The notes below the pieces were generated by a model. The model searched no databases and had not been told where the DNA came from. It saw only the letters and a program-made list of their open reading frames with translations. Position numbers and translations under genes: made by a program. This document shows, piece by piece, positions 12,056-22,697 of a stretch of 64,000 nt of DNA. The stretch spans positions 11,019,544 to 11,083,543 of the forward strand of contig NC_058193.1 in NCBI RefSeq assembly GCF_907165205.1. The letters are read 5' to 3'. How positions within the stretch are numbered: the first letter of the stretch is position 1; each line of letters begins with the position of its first letter. The DNA is from Coccinella septempunctata (Eukaryota; Arthropoda; Insecta; Coleoptera; Coccinellidae).

Positions 12056-12449
12056 ACTGCCAAATCACACAATCAGAAACGAAGATTATTAATCGCTTCA
12101 GCTTCACTTAAATCCCAACGTCAAATAATTATAACTTAAATCGGCACAGAACATCAGTACGAAAATGATAATCATACGTTTTATTCGTTTTCTGTAATAT
12201 TCATAACAATTTCTATATTCTAATTTCTTGTTTCACAGAAAAACGAAATGTCAGTAATAAATTACCCAAAAGTAGATCTATCGCACACGAAAAACATTAC
12301 CAACCCTCAGAAAAAAATTTAAACCGATGGTCAAATAACAATCACTCATTTTTTTTTTTGTGAAACGAGCAGCTTTTTAAACCTTGGGTTAACTCACAGG
12401 TTGTGGTTAATAAACCACCACTAGTTACCGCTGATTGTGAAACTGGGCC

Positions 12450-12624
12450 TATGTGTGTATATGGCTACACCACCATGTTCTCCATGTTGTCTGCAAAACC
12501 ATGCCTTAAGTATGTAGTCTGGAATATTATAGTTCCTGAGCTCCTCTATCGATTTCCAATGTTCAGAGAAACAAAGGATTTTTATATCAATGTTATTTTG
12601 AATTATGTCTTCAACTTTTTCCAC
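12450..12624 (-). pseudogene. LINE apurinic-type endonuclease, N-terminal part
   Basis: The frame contains ILCFSEHW, where Glu is the metal-binding residue, and GGVAIYT. Both are typical of the start of APE-type LINE endonucleases. The reading runs into the Harbinger terminal repeat at 12449, so the insertion cut the domain in two. Confidence 0.7.
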
Positions 12625-12718
12625 CGAATTTCCAATTCATCTGAGATTTTTATGTACTATGGTAAACCTTTTATCATGTGTCTTTGTTGTAGCAAGAATC
12701 GCTAGATCTGGGTTCTCA

Positions 12719-13390
12719 CTACATTCTGCTGGTACCTTCTTTACGAAAAAAATTCTGAAATGAAAACTCTCTGACCACTATCCCTTCAGGCAATACTTCT
12801 GGATCACACAAGATTTGAAATAATTCGGCAGAAGGAACACCCAAACTAAAAGCGGCGTTTTTACCAAGAGTTTTGAGTTTTTTTACTTCGGTGCTCTCAT
12901 GTCCATTGATATCCTTCAAATAGTCTTTAATGTCCTGTTCGGATGTTTCATTTCCTTCGACTCGCCCGACGTATACCCATCGTTTCCTTGGGGCTCCCTT
13001 AATGATTGTGTTTTCTTTGAACCAGTACAAATTAAGTTTTTCTTCTTTCTTCCATACCTGACAGCATTCCATTCATGATTAGTAGTTACCGGAATTCCCT
13101 CATTTTTATTAGAATCATTCCGCTTAACTTGACTTGATTGTTCTCTATATGTTTTGTTATTAACTGAAATGTCATTGTCGGCAATCACGATTGCAGGGTT
13201 CTGTGGTCCGGAATTGACAGATGGTAGTTTTTAGTCCCAACTTCATGCCGATCGTTTGCACTACGTCTGTCAATTATTTGGTCCCCTCCCTTGTTTACCT
13301 TTACTGTTACCTTCTTATCTGCAATGGCAACGGTTTTTTTCTCAGTTTTTTCCAATGTACTTTTTTATATTTTTTTAATACTGCTTATTC
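12719..13390 (-). pseudogene. LINE ORF1 with RRM-like fold, frameshifted
   Basis: Overlapping frames 12719-13072 and 12916-13188 belong to one protein with a frameshift near 13030-13070, and homologous sequence seems to reach about 13390. The C-terminal part (RKRWVYVGRVEGNETSEQDI) looks like the RNA-binding fold common in ORF1 of insect Jockey-group LINEs. Family placement is by general resemblance only. Confidence 0.5.
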
Positions 13391-13450
13391 AGCAAAGTTA
13401 TTTTTAGTAACAAGTATGGGATTTTTCGTACACAACACCTCTGGGGGTAT

Positions 13451-13754
13451 TTAAAATTTTTGTGCTTTCTTAATTTATCAAGAATTTGTAAATATGAAAT
13501 ACTGAAGACTGAATTTATACAATGCAAAATATTCATAGTGTCAAGTAATGAATTAATTTCTTGATATTTTAAAGTTCTTCAGTCTTTGTGATCATCTTAA
13601 TGATTTTAATGATTGACTCTCATCATTTAAATCGGATTCAGTTGATTCAAATTTATCGTTTTTAAATGAAACACTGAATTCATGAGTGGGTTTTTGGCTG
13701 CAATTATCGAATATTTGGAAACAAGGAAGCCATATTTCATTGCTTCTATTTGAT
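13451..13754. other. Unassigned AT-rich DNA
   Basis: No supported gene. Its place just past the 3' end of the env-like remnant makes a decayed LTR possible, but I cannot show one. Confidence 0.25.
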
Positions 13755-14352
13755 TTACAACATCTTCTGAATAAACCTATGAATTTGAAGCATTTCAGAC
13801 GTTTGTAAATTATAATTATAATTTATTATGAAAGCCATTATCAACAATATGGTTGTGAACCAATTAGTGAGTTTAATTTCAAATGCATTATTCAATTGGT
13901 TCTGCAATTGTTCATCAAATTCTGATAATTTATGTTTGGCATATTTCAATTCTCTAAGATCTGAATTGCTCAATTTTAATGGTTCTAGCTTTACCGCTTC
14001 TAGTGTGAGATTTTTCTTTAAGTTTTTACAACAATCATATTCATTAGTATCTGTGAATGGTAAAATATTCATCAGTTCACTTATGCCAATTTGACCTTGA
14101 ACTTCTAGAATTACTGTTTTTGTAAATGCTTTACACTTTGGATTCAATTCAAATAAGCCTATTTGAGAGATTTGTTCAACTTTTGTGGATTTATCGTCGC
14201 ATACAATTGATAGTTGTGTTGAATAAGATAAACTTTAAAACCATTATGGAAATACATCAACTCTTTCATTGAATAATATTATTTTCTACAAGCGTGCGCG
14301 TTCAACCTTTTTCCCGCACGCATTCCAAGTTGCAAAGGGTCACTTTCCCAAA

Positions 14353-14438
14353 GAGTGCGGGAAAAACGCCTGCTATTTCTTTCCCGCACGCATTTGCGTG
14401 CGGGAATGGATTAGCAGGGGTTTTTCCCGCACGCAAAT
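14353..14438. repeat. GC-rich palindrome (about 40-bp arms) in the env remnant
   Basis: The two halves are near-perfect inverted copies about the centre CACGCA/TT/TGCGTG. The arms begin with GTGCGGGAAAAAC and finish with TTCCCGCACGCA. A third CCCGCACGC copy lies just upstream at about 14311-14321. The composition is unlike the AT-rich surroundings, which suggests a short palindromic insertion. Confidence 0.75.
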
Positions 14439-14633
14439 ATTATAGAGTAAATTAAACTCTATCATCTTTCTATGGACAGAAGGTCAACGATGAGAAACCC
14501 TTAGTAACGACATGCAAAATAACGTCTGTCATTATATATGAATTAATCAAATGAGATATGCTCTGTTTCGTAAAATGGATACATTTATATATTTCAAGCG
14601 CTTGTAGAAAAAATATTGTTCCTAACTCTTGCG

Positions 14634-14733
14634 GAAAGTGTCTTGCCCGCACTCAACTGCTTACCCGAACTCTGCTTCGCATCGTTCGGGCAACGGCAGT
14701 TTCGTGCGGGCAAGTATCACTTTCCGCACTTGA
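14634..14733. repeat. GC-rich hairpin insert (about 40-bp arms) in the env remnant
   Basis: The arms pair around TCTGCTTCGCATC. Each arm runs GCGGAAAGTG, then a TTGCCCGCAC block, then CTGC and CCCGAAC. The insert adds a foreign tail to the env frame ending at 14653. It shares the CCCGCAC core with the palindrome 200 bp to the left but is otherwise different. Confidence 0.75.
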
Positions 14734-15282
14734 TAGGAAAATAACTATTTCACATTGATTATTGTTGTTTTTCTTCCTCATAGTATATAAATGTCTGCAC
14801 AAATAATTATTTGGAAGTGTTTCGAAACATTTATCTGAAGTATTCAAATTAAAGTAATTGGTTTTTTCTCTCGAAATCACAATATAAGGTGTACTTGGTT
14901 CAATATATGAAAATAACATTGGATCTTCATGATGAGGCACTGGTGCTGATAATATTTCATAAATTTCATATTTTCGTTTAGTAACAATTGGAACATTGAA
15001 CGATAATACTAATAATCATTTGTTAATGAATGATTTCATTTCTAGCAATTTTTAAAAGATAAAAATATTTTCAACGCTCAATGGCAATGGGTGGTCTTGC
15101 TTCGTAGAAATTTTATTCAATTCTGAATGAAGAGTTTCTAGTGGTAAAATATTGTAACTGATAATATTATTTGAAATAACAGAAATATCAGGTATGAACA
15201 GAAAAATCTCATTCCAAGTAATAGTCTCAGTTTGGTAATATCGGTCCAAGGAACAAACACAACAAAACTACTCTTTCACAAC

Positions 15283-15647
15283 TGTACGAAACGTACAATA
15301 AATATCCAAAATTAGATATATCAAAAATTCATAAACTCAATTCAACCAAATATTTCCATTCGAAATTATTTAGATCATCCGCTCTTTCATAATTGTGTAA
15401 GTAGGCCAGGTGAGACAAAGGATTGCAATAGTTTGTTTTAATATCTAACATTCCTTAATCCAACTGCAGCAATTTTGCAAGTAAAGAAAAATGAACTGAA
15501 TATGCAAAATGTAAGTCGATTTCGATTATGTGGTCTTGACGTCATTGTACAATTTGACTATATATAGTTTGTTAGATTAGGAAATAAACGTTCATTAACA
15601 AGTGATCCGCATTATTGATCTCAATCCTCGAGTCCCTAAGTTTTCAC
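15283..15647 (+). repeat. BEL/Pao 5' LTR
   Basis: Starts TGTACGAAAC and matches the right LTR through the TATA-like CTATATATAG at 15558-15567. It then continues past an AATAAA at about 15583 to a probable CA end near 15647. The 3' edge is uncertain, because an earlier CA at about 15600 is also possible and the right LTR is cut before this part. Confidence 0.7.
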
Positions 15648-15694
15648 AACCCAGAACTCTTAGAATATGAGGTACAATTGAGATACCACCCTAT

Positions 15695-16645
15695 CATTGT
15701 TCTTATGGCCAGGTAAGCTGCTGGTGCTGTACCGTAGGTTACGGTGGTTAATTCGTAGGTTTGAATTGGCTCATCTTTGGTGTTTCTCAGAGTATAGAGT
15801 GTAATGGCTGGTTTTCTCTGTCCAATTTCACCTGCCTATACATTTTCTCGATGTCAGCTGTTATGGCTATTTTGTGTTTTCGCCATCTTATCAGAATATC
15901 TATAAGATCCTGCTGCAGTTTAGGTCCTGTGTGAAGAATGTCGTTTAGGCTGAGTCCGGTACTTGTCTTTGCGCTTGCATCGAATACGACTCTTAGCTTT
16001 GTCGTATCACGTTCTTCTTTCAATACAGGTTGATGTGGAATATAATACCTCTTCGCTGAATTATTTGAGCTAGCAATTTTCATATGACCTAGTGCAATGT
16101 ATTCCTGCATGAATTCTTTATACATAGTTCTAAGCTTTTCGTCTTTATCCAGCTTGTTTTCCAATTGGAATAGTCGTGCCAGTGCCCTCTGCTTCGATTC
16201 TCCTAGCTGAGTTGTACTTTTCTTGAATGGAAGTTTCACAGTATAACCGTGCTCGTCCCGTCGAAAGGTGTTGGAGTAAAATTCTTCGACGAAAGTATCG
16301 TCGTTTGTTGTTTCCTCGGAATTTTCTGCTTCTTCGATGTTCCAGAATTTTGTGAGTTGTGAATTCTCATTCAAATTCGTGATCAAGCTTGCTACACGAA
16401 GTTGTGGACTCGATGATAATCCATCCGAAGTGAGTGTTTTGTGCCACTAGTCGATCCTCTGTTGCCTTGAATCCCGACTTCATATACTTGGGGAAGTAGT
16501 CAATTCCGAGTAGAACGTCGATTGGACCTGGTATATGGAATAATGGATCTGCGAGTTGTATATTATCCCAGTTGATTTTGGTATAAAGGTGAGTGGATGT
16601 CATATTATGTGTAACTTTGCCTATTACATTGAACTCAGCGTCCAT
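15695..16645 (-). pseudogene. BEL/Pao protease C-terminal part and RT N-terminal part (inverted block)
   Basis: The frame 16367-16645 covers the end of the protease region (PIDVLLGIDYF). The frame 15787-16386 covers the start of BEL-type RT (KLRVVFDASAK, HTGPKLQQDL, ITADIEKMYRQV). The sequence goes on to a TYGTAPAAYLA segment and breaks at about 15700, before the catalytic YxDD. The two frames overlap with a shift at 16367-16386. Confidence 0.8.
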
Positions 16646-16690
16646 CGCAAATTCACTGTCGAAGTTGGGTGTAATGTTCTTATTTATTTT

Positions 16691-18021
16691 CTACCTGGAT
16701 TCCGTAGCGGTATTTCCTAGGCCGGTTATTTCAGCGTTTTGTTTGATTTTTTGTTTTCCCAATGCTTGAGCTGCAGCTGTTGTGATGAAAGAGGCTTGTG
16801 ATCCTGGGTCAATCAGGGCTCTTAGAGTTAGTTTTTCATCGTTTTTGTTGGTGGCTCTGATGAGGGCGGTTGCTAGCACTGAGGTCTTTGATTCTTGATG
16901 GTTGTTCTTTGCGTGTCCCAGATGTGAATTGACCCTTTCTTCAGTGGGGTTGGAAGGATATGGCCTTTTTGTATCATCATTTCGCTTTTCTCGATGGAGC
17001 ATTGTATGATGGCGACCGTTGCATTTTTGGCATCTGGAACGACAGTGACAGATTTGTTTGAAGTGGTGACTCAGGCAGTTCCTGCATAGTTGTTTTTGAT
17101 TGATGTGTGCTTCTCTTTCAGCTAAGCTAAGATTTTTGAATTTTTCACATCTGTAGATTTCGTGGAGATTATTGCATATGCTACATTTTGTTGTTCTCTG
17201 GAGGTGACTGATTATTTTCTGGTGTTCATCGTACTTTCTTTCTGGTTTTTTTGTATTCGTTCTAACGACTTCAAGTGTTTGGAAACGTTGAGCTAGGAAG
17301 CTGATGAGGTCATCCAGGTGCTGAATATCTCGTGGCTTGTTTACACTTTGCTCGTAAAGATTTGCTGTAGTTGAATCCAGTTTTCTTAGCATGATATATG
17401 CAATTATGTCTTCCCATTTGTTTATATTCATGTTTCTGAGGGCTTCTGTGCTTTCCCTAATAGTGTCGTGTAATTTCTTCATGGCTCCTGCTGATTCAGA
17501 ATTCAGATTGGTGAAATTGAGAATATTGTCCATGTGTTTATTGAACAGCATCCTTGGGTTGTTGTATCTTTCCTCTATGAGTTTCCAGGCCGTTTGGTAG
17601 TCGGAAGATGATATTTCCAGATGTTGGATAATTCTGGCGGGTTCTCCTCTGAGATTTGTTTTCAGCAGTTGCATTTTTTCTACACCTCCGAAGGAACTGT
17701 TGTTGTCTACTAGTTGCTTGAATATATCTCGGAAGTTGGGCCATGAGTCATACAGTCCAGTGAATATAGGAATAGTTGTAGTTGGAAGATTAATTTTTGA
17801 GGATCCTGCTGAATTTTCTCTTCGGATTGTGGTTATTATTTTGGCTTGGGTTTCTTCGTACTTTTCATTTGCCTCATCGAAGTATCCATTTTTTGAATAT
17901 AACTCTGCATCTTCTGTTCCCAGCGCGTTTATTTTGATTTCCAGAGAGACAATTTCTGACCATCTTCTTTCCATATTTTGTTGTTTGACCTTCAGTAGTT
18001 CGTAATGACTTTCCTCTTCTA
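16691..18021 (-). pseudogene. BEL/Pao gag with protease start (inverted block)
   Basis: The frame from 17974 contains the Gag domain typical of BEL elements (IPIFTGLYDSWPNF, LRGEPARIIQHL) and a cysteine/histidine knuckle array from CSICNNLHEIYRC to HHTMLH. The protease motif ALIDPGSQASFIT is near residue 390, with a stop after residue 427. Gag-like sequence extends upstream of the first ATG to 18021, where it is fused to an integrase fragment, so the original N-terminus is missing. Confidence 0.85.
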
Positions 18022-18435
18022 GTGTGGGTGAATGGATGCGACAGAGCTACTCTAGGCGTTGGCAGTGATCCCATTAATTGGTTTCTTGTCTCTGCTCGGA
18101 ATCGTGTACATACAACACATTGCCGGATCATCTGCTTAACTTTGTTCTTCGCTTGAATTATCCAATACTTTTGTCGAATATAATTCAAAGTAGCTTGGTT
18201 TCCTCCATGCAAGGTTTGATTATGAGCGTTTCTTATTATGAGGTTAGTAATGTGGCTCCTTGTGGGTAGTATAATTGGATGTCTTTGGCTATATTCTAGG
18301 GGTGCGTTATGTATTCTCCCATCTACTCTGAGTAGGCCTTCGTGATCTATGTATGGGTTAAGACTATTCAGGTGGCTGGACTTCTCTTTTCTTGTTTTGA
18401 TGATCAGTTCAATGTCATTTTTAAAATATGTGTGC
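18022..18435 (-). pseudogene. Duplicated BEL/Pao integrase N-terminal fragment, inverted
   Basis: This 414-bp block is an almost identical inverted copy of about 19189-19606 on the plus strand. It carries the zinc-binding HGGNQATL and CVVCTRF motifs. It is spliced directly to gag on its left and to the RNase H start on its right. It marks both rearrangement breakpoints: 18021/18022, and about 18434. Confidence 0.85.
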
Positions 18436-20174
18436 ACCTACGGCGTGGTCAACCCTTGGAAATACATGGATTCTCAGATGCATCCCTGAAAGCATATGGC
18501 GCTGCAGTATACATAAAAACAACAGACACAAATGAGAACACCCACGTGGGACTCCTGGCTTTCAAATCAAAAGTATCACCACTAAAAAATACAAAGACAA
18601 TCCCGAAGTTAGAACTCTGCGCAGCCCTTCTTCTAGCCAAACCCATCAAACACTGCGTTACGGTCCTGAATCACAACAATTCAAAAATATTCACCTGGTC
18701 CGACTCTCAAGTAGTAATATCATGGATAAACGCTGACGCTGGAAAGTGGAAAATGTTCGTCGCGAACAGAGTTCGAGAAATCCATAACCTGCTAGGTCAA
18801 GGTCACTGGTACTACGTAAGGTCAGCCGATAATCCGGCAGATTTAATCTCACAAGGATTGAGGCCCAGCGCGCTTGCAAGCAATAACCTTTGGTGGAATG
18901 GACCCGAATGGCTAAAGCATGGACTGAAAGGACAAATCCATCTACAATTACTCCCTTCTGACACACAGGAAGTCACGAAGGAATTGAAGAGAAGAGAAAT
19001 TTCTGCGAATACCGTAAGCATGGAGAATCAGCCAAAAATATTGAGTAAAAACTCTTCATGGAAACAAACGGTGAAAATTATGGCGTACTGCAGGAGATTC
19101 CTGAAACCAGGAAATCGCAGATCCAGCACATCTCTTGAAGCAGAAGAACTGCAGGAAAGTGAAAAAGCTCTTCTCAAGCATACGCAGCACACATATTTTC
19201 AAAATGACATTGAGCTGATCATCAAAACAGGAAAAGTGAAGAAGTCCAGCCACCTGAAAAGTCTTAACCCATACATAGATCACGAAGGCCTACTCAGAGT
19301 AGATGGGAGAATACATAACGCACCCCTAGAATATAGCCAAAGACATCCAATTATACTACCCACAAGGAGCCACATTACTAACCTCATAATAAGAAACGCT
19401 CATAATCAAACCTTTCATGGAGGAAACCAAGCTACTTTGAATTATATTCGACAAAAGTATCGGATAATTCAAGCGAAGAACAAAGTTAAGCAGATGATCC
19501 GGCAATGTGTTGTATGTACACGATTCCGAGCAGAGACAAGAAACCAATTAATGGGATCACTGCCAACGCCTAGAGTAGCTCCGTCGCATCCATTCACCCA
19601 CACTGGTGTCGATTACGCTGGACCGATACAGATAAGACTCTTCAGAGGAAGAGGATGTCAATCCTACAAAGGATACATAGCAGTTTTTATATGTCTATCA
19701 ACGAAGGCAATCCACATAGAAGCTGTCACGGACCTTGCATCGACCGTCTTCATGGCTGCCTTCAGGAGATTCATCTCGCGCAGGGGAATATGCACCGATT
19801 TGTACTCAGACAACGGCACAAACTTCGTAGGAGTCAAGAAAATCCTGGACAAGGAAACAAAAGATGCCATCGACGAACGAGCCATAAAAGAAGCAGTTGC
19901 CACCGAAGCCGTGAGATGGCACTGGAACGCTCCAGCATCTCCCCATCATGGAGGTCTTTGGAAAGCTGGAGTCAAGTTCACCAAATATCATCTAAAACGA
20001 ACAATCGGCAATCATACTTTAACATATGAAGAACTGTCAACGTTGCTCTGTCAAATTGAAGCATGCCTGAAATCACGCCCACTAATAGCACTCTCAGAAG
20101 ATCCAGAGGAAATAGATGTCATTACACCAGGACATTTCTTAATCGGTCACCCTCTCAAGGCGATTCCAGAATAA
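18432..20174 (+). pseudogene. BEL/Pao RNase H and integrase, catalytic Glu changed to Lys
   Basis: The frame is open over about 580 residues, but its natural start is the missing RT. It runs RNase H (GFSDASLKAYGAAVYI, WSDSQVVISW), linker, then integrase zinc region (HGGNQATL, CVVCTRF). The core follows with Asp residues in GVDYAGPI and YSDNGTNFVG. At the DDE Glu position it reads GGLWKAGVK where BEL integrases have WEA, so the catalytic Glu appears to be Lys. The frame stops after GHFLIGHPLKAIPE, so the C-terminal domain is lost. Confidence 0.85.
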
Positions 20175-20233
20175 TCACAACCATCAGATGAAAGATTGAC
20201 ACAACCGAAGAAGAAGAAAACCTGAAAATTCCC

Positions 20234-21926
20234 ATGGCACCTACACAAAGGAAAGGAAAAAAAAAATTTTTAACAACACTCCTGACCTTGTTGTGCATCT
20301 TCACCCCATCCTATGCCGATTTCACAAAAAGTCGAATGAAACCCGAACTCTACGTGGAACATATGGGACAAGCCTGTATGAATGCTGGCACGCTCAAACT
20401 TAAACTAAACGCATCTAGGGAACAAATAGCTGCGGACAGAGATAACGTCAGAAACACCTCCCTGCAATTTCACACCATCTGCGAAAGGATCGCTACTCCT
20501 TCGGTAAATATACATTGCAGAGAATTCGAACATCATATAAGGGAAATGGAAAATGAAGCTGTGTCCTTGATGACGGAAAAACAAGACAACGAAGAGGAAT
20601 CCTTGGAAAACTCATGACAGCTGTTCTTGGAGTAAATGAAGAAGTATACTGTGATATCGACGACCTACATGACAACCAACAACACTTAATCAGCCTTACA
20701 AATCGTCAATCCAAAATAATGATATCTACACTGGCCACTTTGAACACAACGAAAACACGAATTAACCAGAAGCTGGAAAATTTCCGCCGAAAATTCAATG
20801 AAGGAATGAGAGTTATCAATGATATGCACGCATGGTATAAAACAGTCGATGAAAATTCCTTGAACTTACAAGCGATGAACAACTTCCAACTTGCAAGCAG
20901 CTTCCTTGAAGAAATACGCGAAAAGTATCAAAAGATAATGAAAGCCCACTACCCTCAAGGGCACATAATAGACTTCATAACACCGTCAGCATTAAGAAAA
21001 ATCGCTAAGGATGTTGAAATGAAATTGCCATTTGACCTGAAGATCCTCATAAAACAATCATGGAAAATGGAAACGCGATATGACAATGACAGCCTATCAA
21101 TTAACTGCTATTCATATGTAGTACAGAGGAGATATTACGATGATAAAAGTTACCCCGATACCAGAAGAAAAACCAAACAAAACATTTGTGGAACCAGGGA
21201 TAACCTCTTCAGTTCTTGGAGTTGAGTATAACACACAAAAATACTTCGAGCTCACAGAACAGGAGGACGCCAAGACAAGAAAAGAACATCTATTTATGCA
21301 ACCCCAGTATCGTCAGGAACATGGACAAGCACCCCAACTGCGTAATCAACGAAATATTCATACAACCAAATCAAAAAAGATGTCCTTCCTACAGCTACCG
21401 GGTATCCAGTATATTGTGGAGAAAATTGAAAAAACCGAACTCCTGGCTCTACATTTCCGACCATGCAGTGGCAGTTTCAATCACATGTGATGGTGAAAGA
21501 GAAGAAATCAATATAAACGGAACAGGAATAGTACAAGTATCCCCACATTGTACGACACACAATGACGAAAAGGTCGTCATTGGAACATACGTACATCCAA
21601 TGACAGTGGCACATCACATAGCGGAAGAAGAAGAACTCCAAACATCTGGAGAAATAAACAAACTCCTGGTACAACAATCTAACCTGGGCGACGAAGTATC
21701 AAGTTACCGTTGGAAACAATATCACTTGCATTCAGCGATAAACTCCAGCACGAACATCGTAATAATCATTGTCATTATTTCACTTGTTGTTTACCTTTTA
21801 AAACATAGGAAACAACAACAAACACCGGCTGATGCACACGCGAGCAATAGACCAGTTCATCCTGAGGAGATTGAGCTGCTACCAATATACAATGACTCCA
21901 GACCAGGCAGCCAGCTCCAGGGATGA
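20234..21926 (+). pseudogene. BEL/Pao env, frameshifted
   Basis: Three overlapping plus frames form one membrane glycoprotein: 20234-20617, 20614-21225 and 21216-21926. It has an N-terminal signal peptide (FLTTLLTLLCIFTPSYA), a long helical ectodomain, a C-terminal membrane span (NIVIIIVIISLVVYLL) and a basic cytoplasmic tail. Frame changes at about 20614 and 21220 break it. The ATG at 20234 is the natural start because the signal peptide follows within 12 residues. It is an old retroelement envelope and not functional as it stands. Confidence 0.7.
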
Positions 21927-21982
21927 CAACCACCAACAAAGACTTCGAGACCCCAACCACATCACCATGGCCGCCGGGAATA

Positions 21983-22277
21983 TGTACGAAACGTATAATA
22001 AATATCCAAAATTAGATATATCAAAAATTCATAAACTCAATTCAACCAAATATTTCCATTCGAAATTATTTAGATCGTCCGCTCTTTCATAATTGTTATT
22101 TCCTGTGTAAGTAGGCCAGGTGAGACAAAGGATTGCAATAGTTCGTTTCAATATCTAACATTCCTTAATCCAACTGCAGCAATTTTGCAAGTAAAGAAAA
22201 ATGTACTGAATATGCAAAATGTAAGTCGATTTCGATTATGTGGTCTTGACGTCATTGTACAATTTGACTATATATAG
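21983..22277 (+). repeat. BEL/Pao 3' LTR, cut off at its TATA-like site
   Basis: Matches 15283-15567 closely and stops at CTATATATAG, where R4-like LINE sequence begins. The rest of the LTR, including its polyadenylation region, is absent. Confidence 0.8.
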
Positions 22278-22697
22278 ATACGCAGGGTGGTACAATTGTG
22301 CTATCGGGAGGTGACGTTCCCGCGTACCCGAGTCGCCCGATACCTGTAGGTTAGCAACCTCAGTATCGTTGATTAAATTCGCTGTTCAGACTAGGAGTGG
22401 TAGACAGGGCGGTGAGGGGCAGCGGGCTGGTCCCTCCCGGAGCCGTCCGGAGGTAGAGCCCGATTGGAGCAACTGTGGACCGAGCGGCGCAGCCTCCCGA
22501 GATGGTACCGCAAGCCAAAACCCCGTCCTTCCTACATCGGAAAGAGCTCTTGGCTTGGTCGAAGCAGTTGCACGGCCCGCTAGGGAAACTCGACGACAGG
22601 ATGGAAGAACACGATGGACTGAAGAGGAAAATATCCTGTTAATGCGTGTTCATTTTATAGCTGTGGATTTGGAACAAGTAACGGAAAACTCTTATAG
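22278..22697 (+). pseudogene. 5' part of an R4/Dong-like LINE, 3'-truncated
   Basis: The segment begins at the BEL LTR TATA repeat with a GC-richer leader. Its frame, open from 22369 to 22716, contains TRWTEEENILLMRVHF, matching the Myb-like N-terminal domain of R2/R4-type LINE proteins. The better copy is at 47984. The protein breaks off soon after, at the edge of the giant repeat. Loss of the 3' end is unusual, since LINEs normally lose the 5' end. Confidence 0.5.

Larger units (their letters stand above)
9540..12449. mobile_element. PIF/Harbinger DNA transposon (2.91 kb) inserted in a LINE endonuclease
   Basis: Terminal inverted repeats are GGCTCAGTTTCACAAT at the left and the complement of GGCCCAGTTTCACAAT at the right, with one mismatch. 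The flanks are TAA on the left and TAT on the right, close to the TWA target duplication of this superfamily. The element carries the two expected genes, a DDE nuclease (plus strand) and a Myb/SANT-like DNA-binding protein (minus strand), arranged convergently. Both are disabled. The LINE endonuclease continues on either side. Confidence 0.85.
7384..13450 (-). mobile_element. Minus-strand LINE (ORF1, endonuclease, RT), split by a Harbinger element
   Basis: The 3' end at 7384 carries a short (ATT)n tail preceded by an AATAAA-like signal on the minus strand. Moving right are RT (7466-9088), endonuclease C-half (9293-9496), a foreign DNA transposon (9540-12449), endonuclease N-half (from 12450) and ORF1 (12719 to about 13390). 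The order is that of a Jockey/CR1-group LINE. All reading frames are broken, so the copy is dead. The 5' limit is approximate. Confidence 0.75.
13755..15249 (-). pseudogene. Degraded env-like (F-type) gene of a retroelement
   Basis: Four minus-strand frames in order resemble the ectodomain and anchor of insect errantivirus/Gypsy-type Env proteins, related to baculovirus F. These are 15052-15249, 14653-14940 (IEPSTPYIVI-type segment with spaced cysteines), 14470-14652 and 13755-14147. The last ends in a stem and one hydrophobic membrane span (TTILLIMAFIINYNYN). Frameshifts separate them, and two GC-rich hairpin inserts lie between or within pieces. The gene is inactive. No matching gag or pol was found beside it. 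Confidence 0.5.
15283..22277 (+). mobile_element. BEL/Pao retrotransposon with env, internal left half inverted
   Basis: Directly repeated LTRs (15283 and 21983) bracket about 6.3 kb. On the plus strand the right half reads RNase H, integrase, env. On the minus strand the left half reads integrase fragment, gag, protease, RT N-terminus. The RT catalytic region (YxDD) is missing altogether. Shared LTR sequence differs at only 5 bases plus one 9-10 base indel over about 290 bp, so the element is fairly young. The rearrangement could be biological or an assembly fault. Confidence 0.8.

Noticed and set aside
14274..14445. CRISPR-like array from the repeated CCCGCACGC blocks
   Set aside because: The repeats are inverted around one centre and not regularly spaced, and the context is a eukaryotic retroelement. 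A palindromic insert explains them.
18342..18431. N-terminal 30 residues of the 18342 plus-strand frame
   Set aside because: They are antisense of the inverted integrase fragment. BEL-type homology begins at about 18432.
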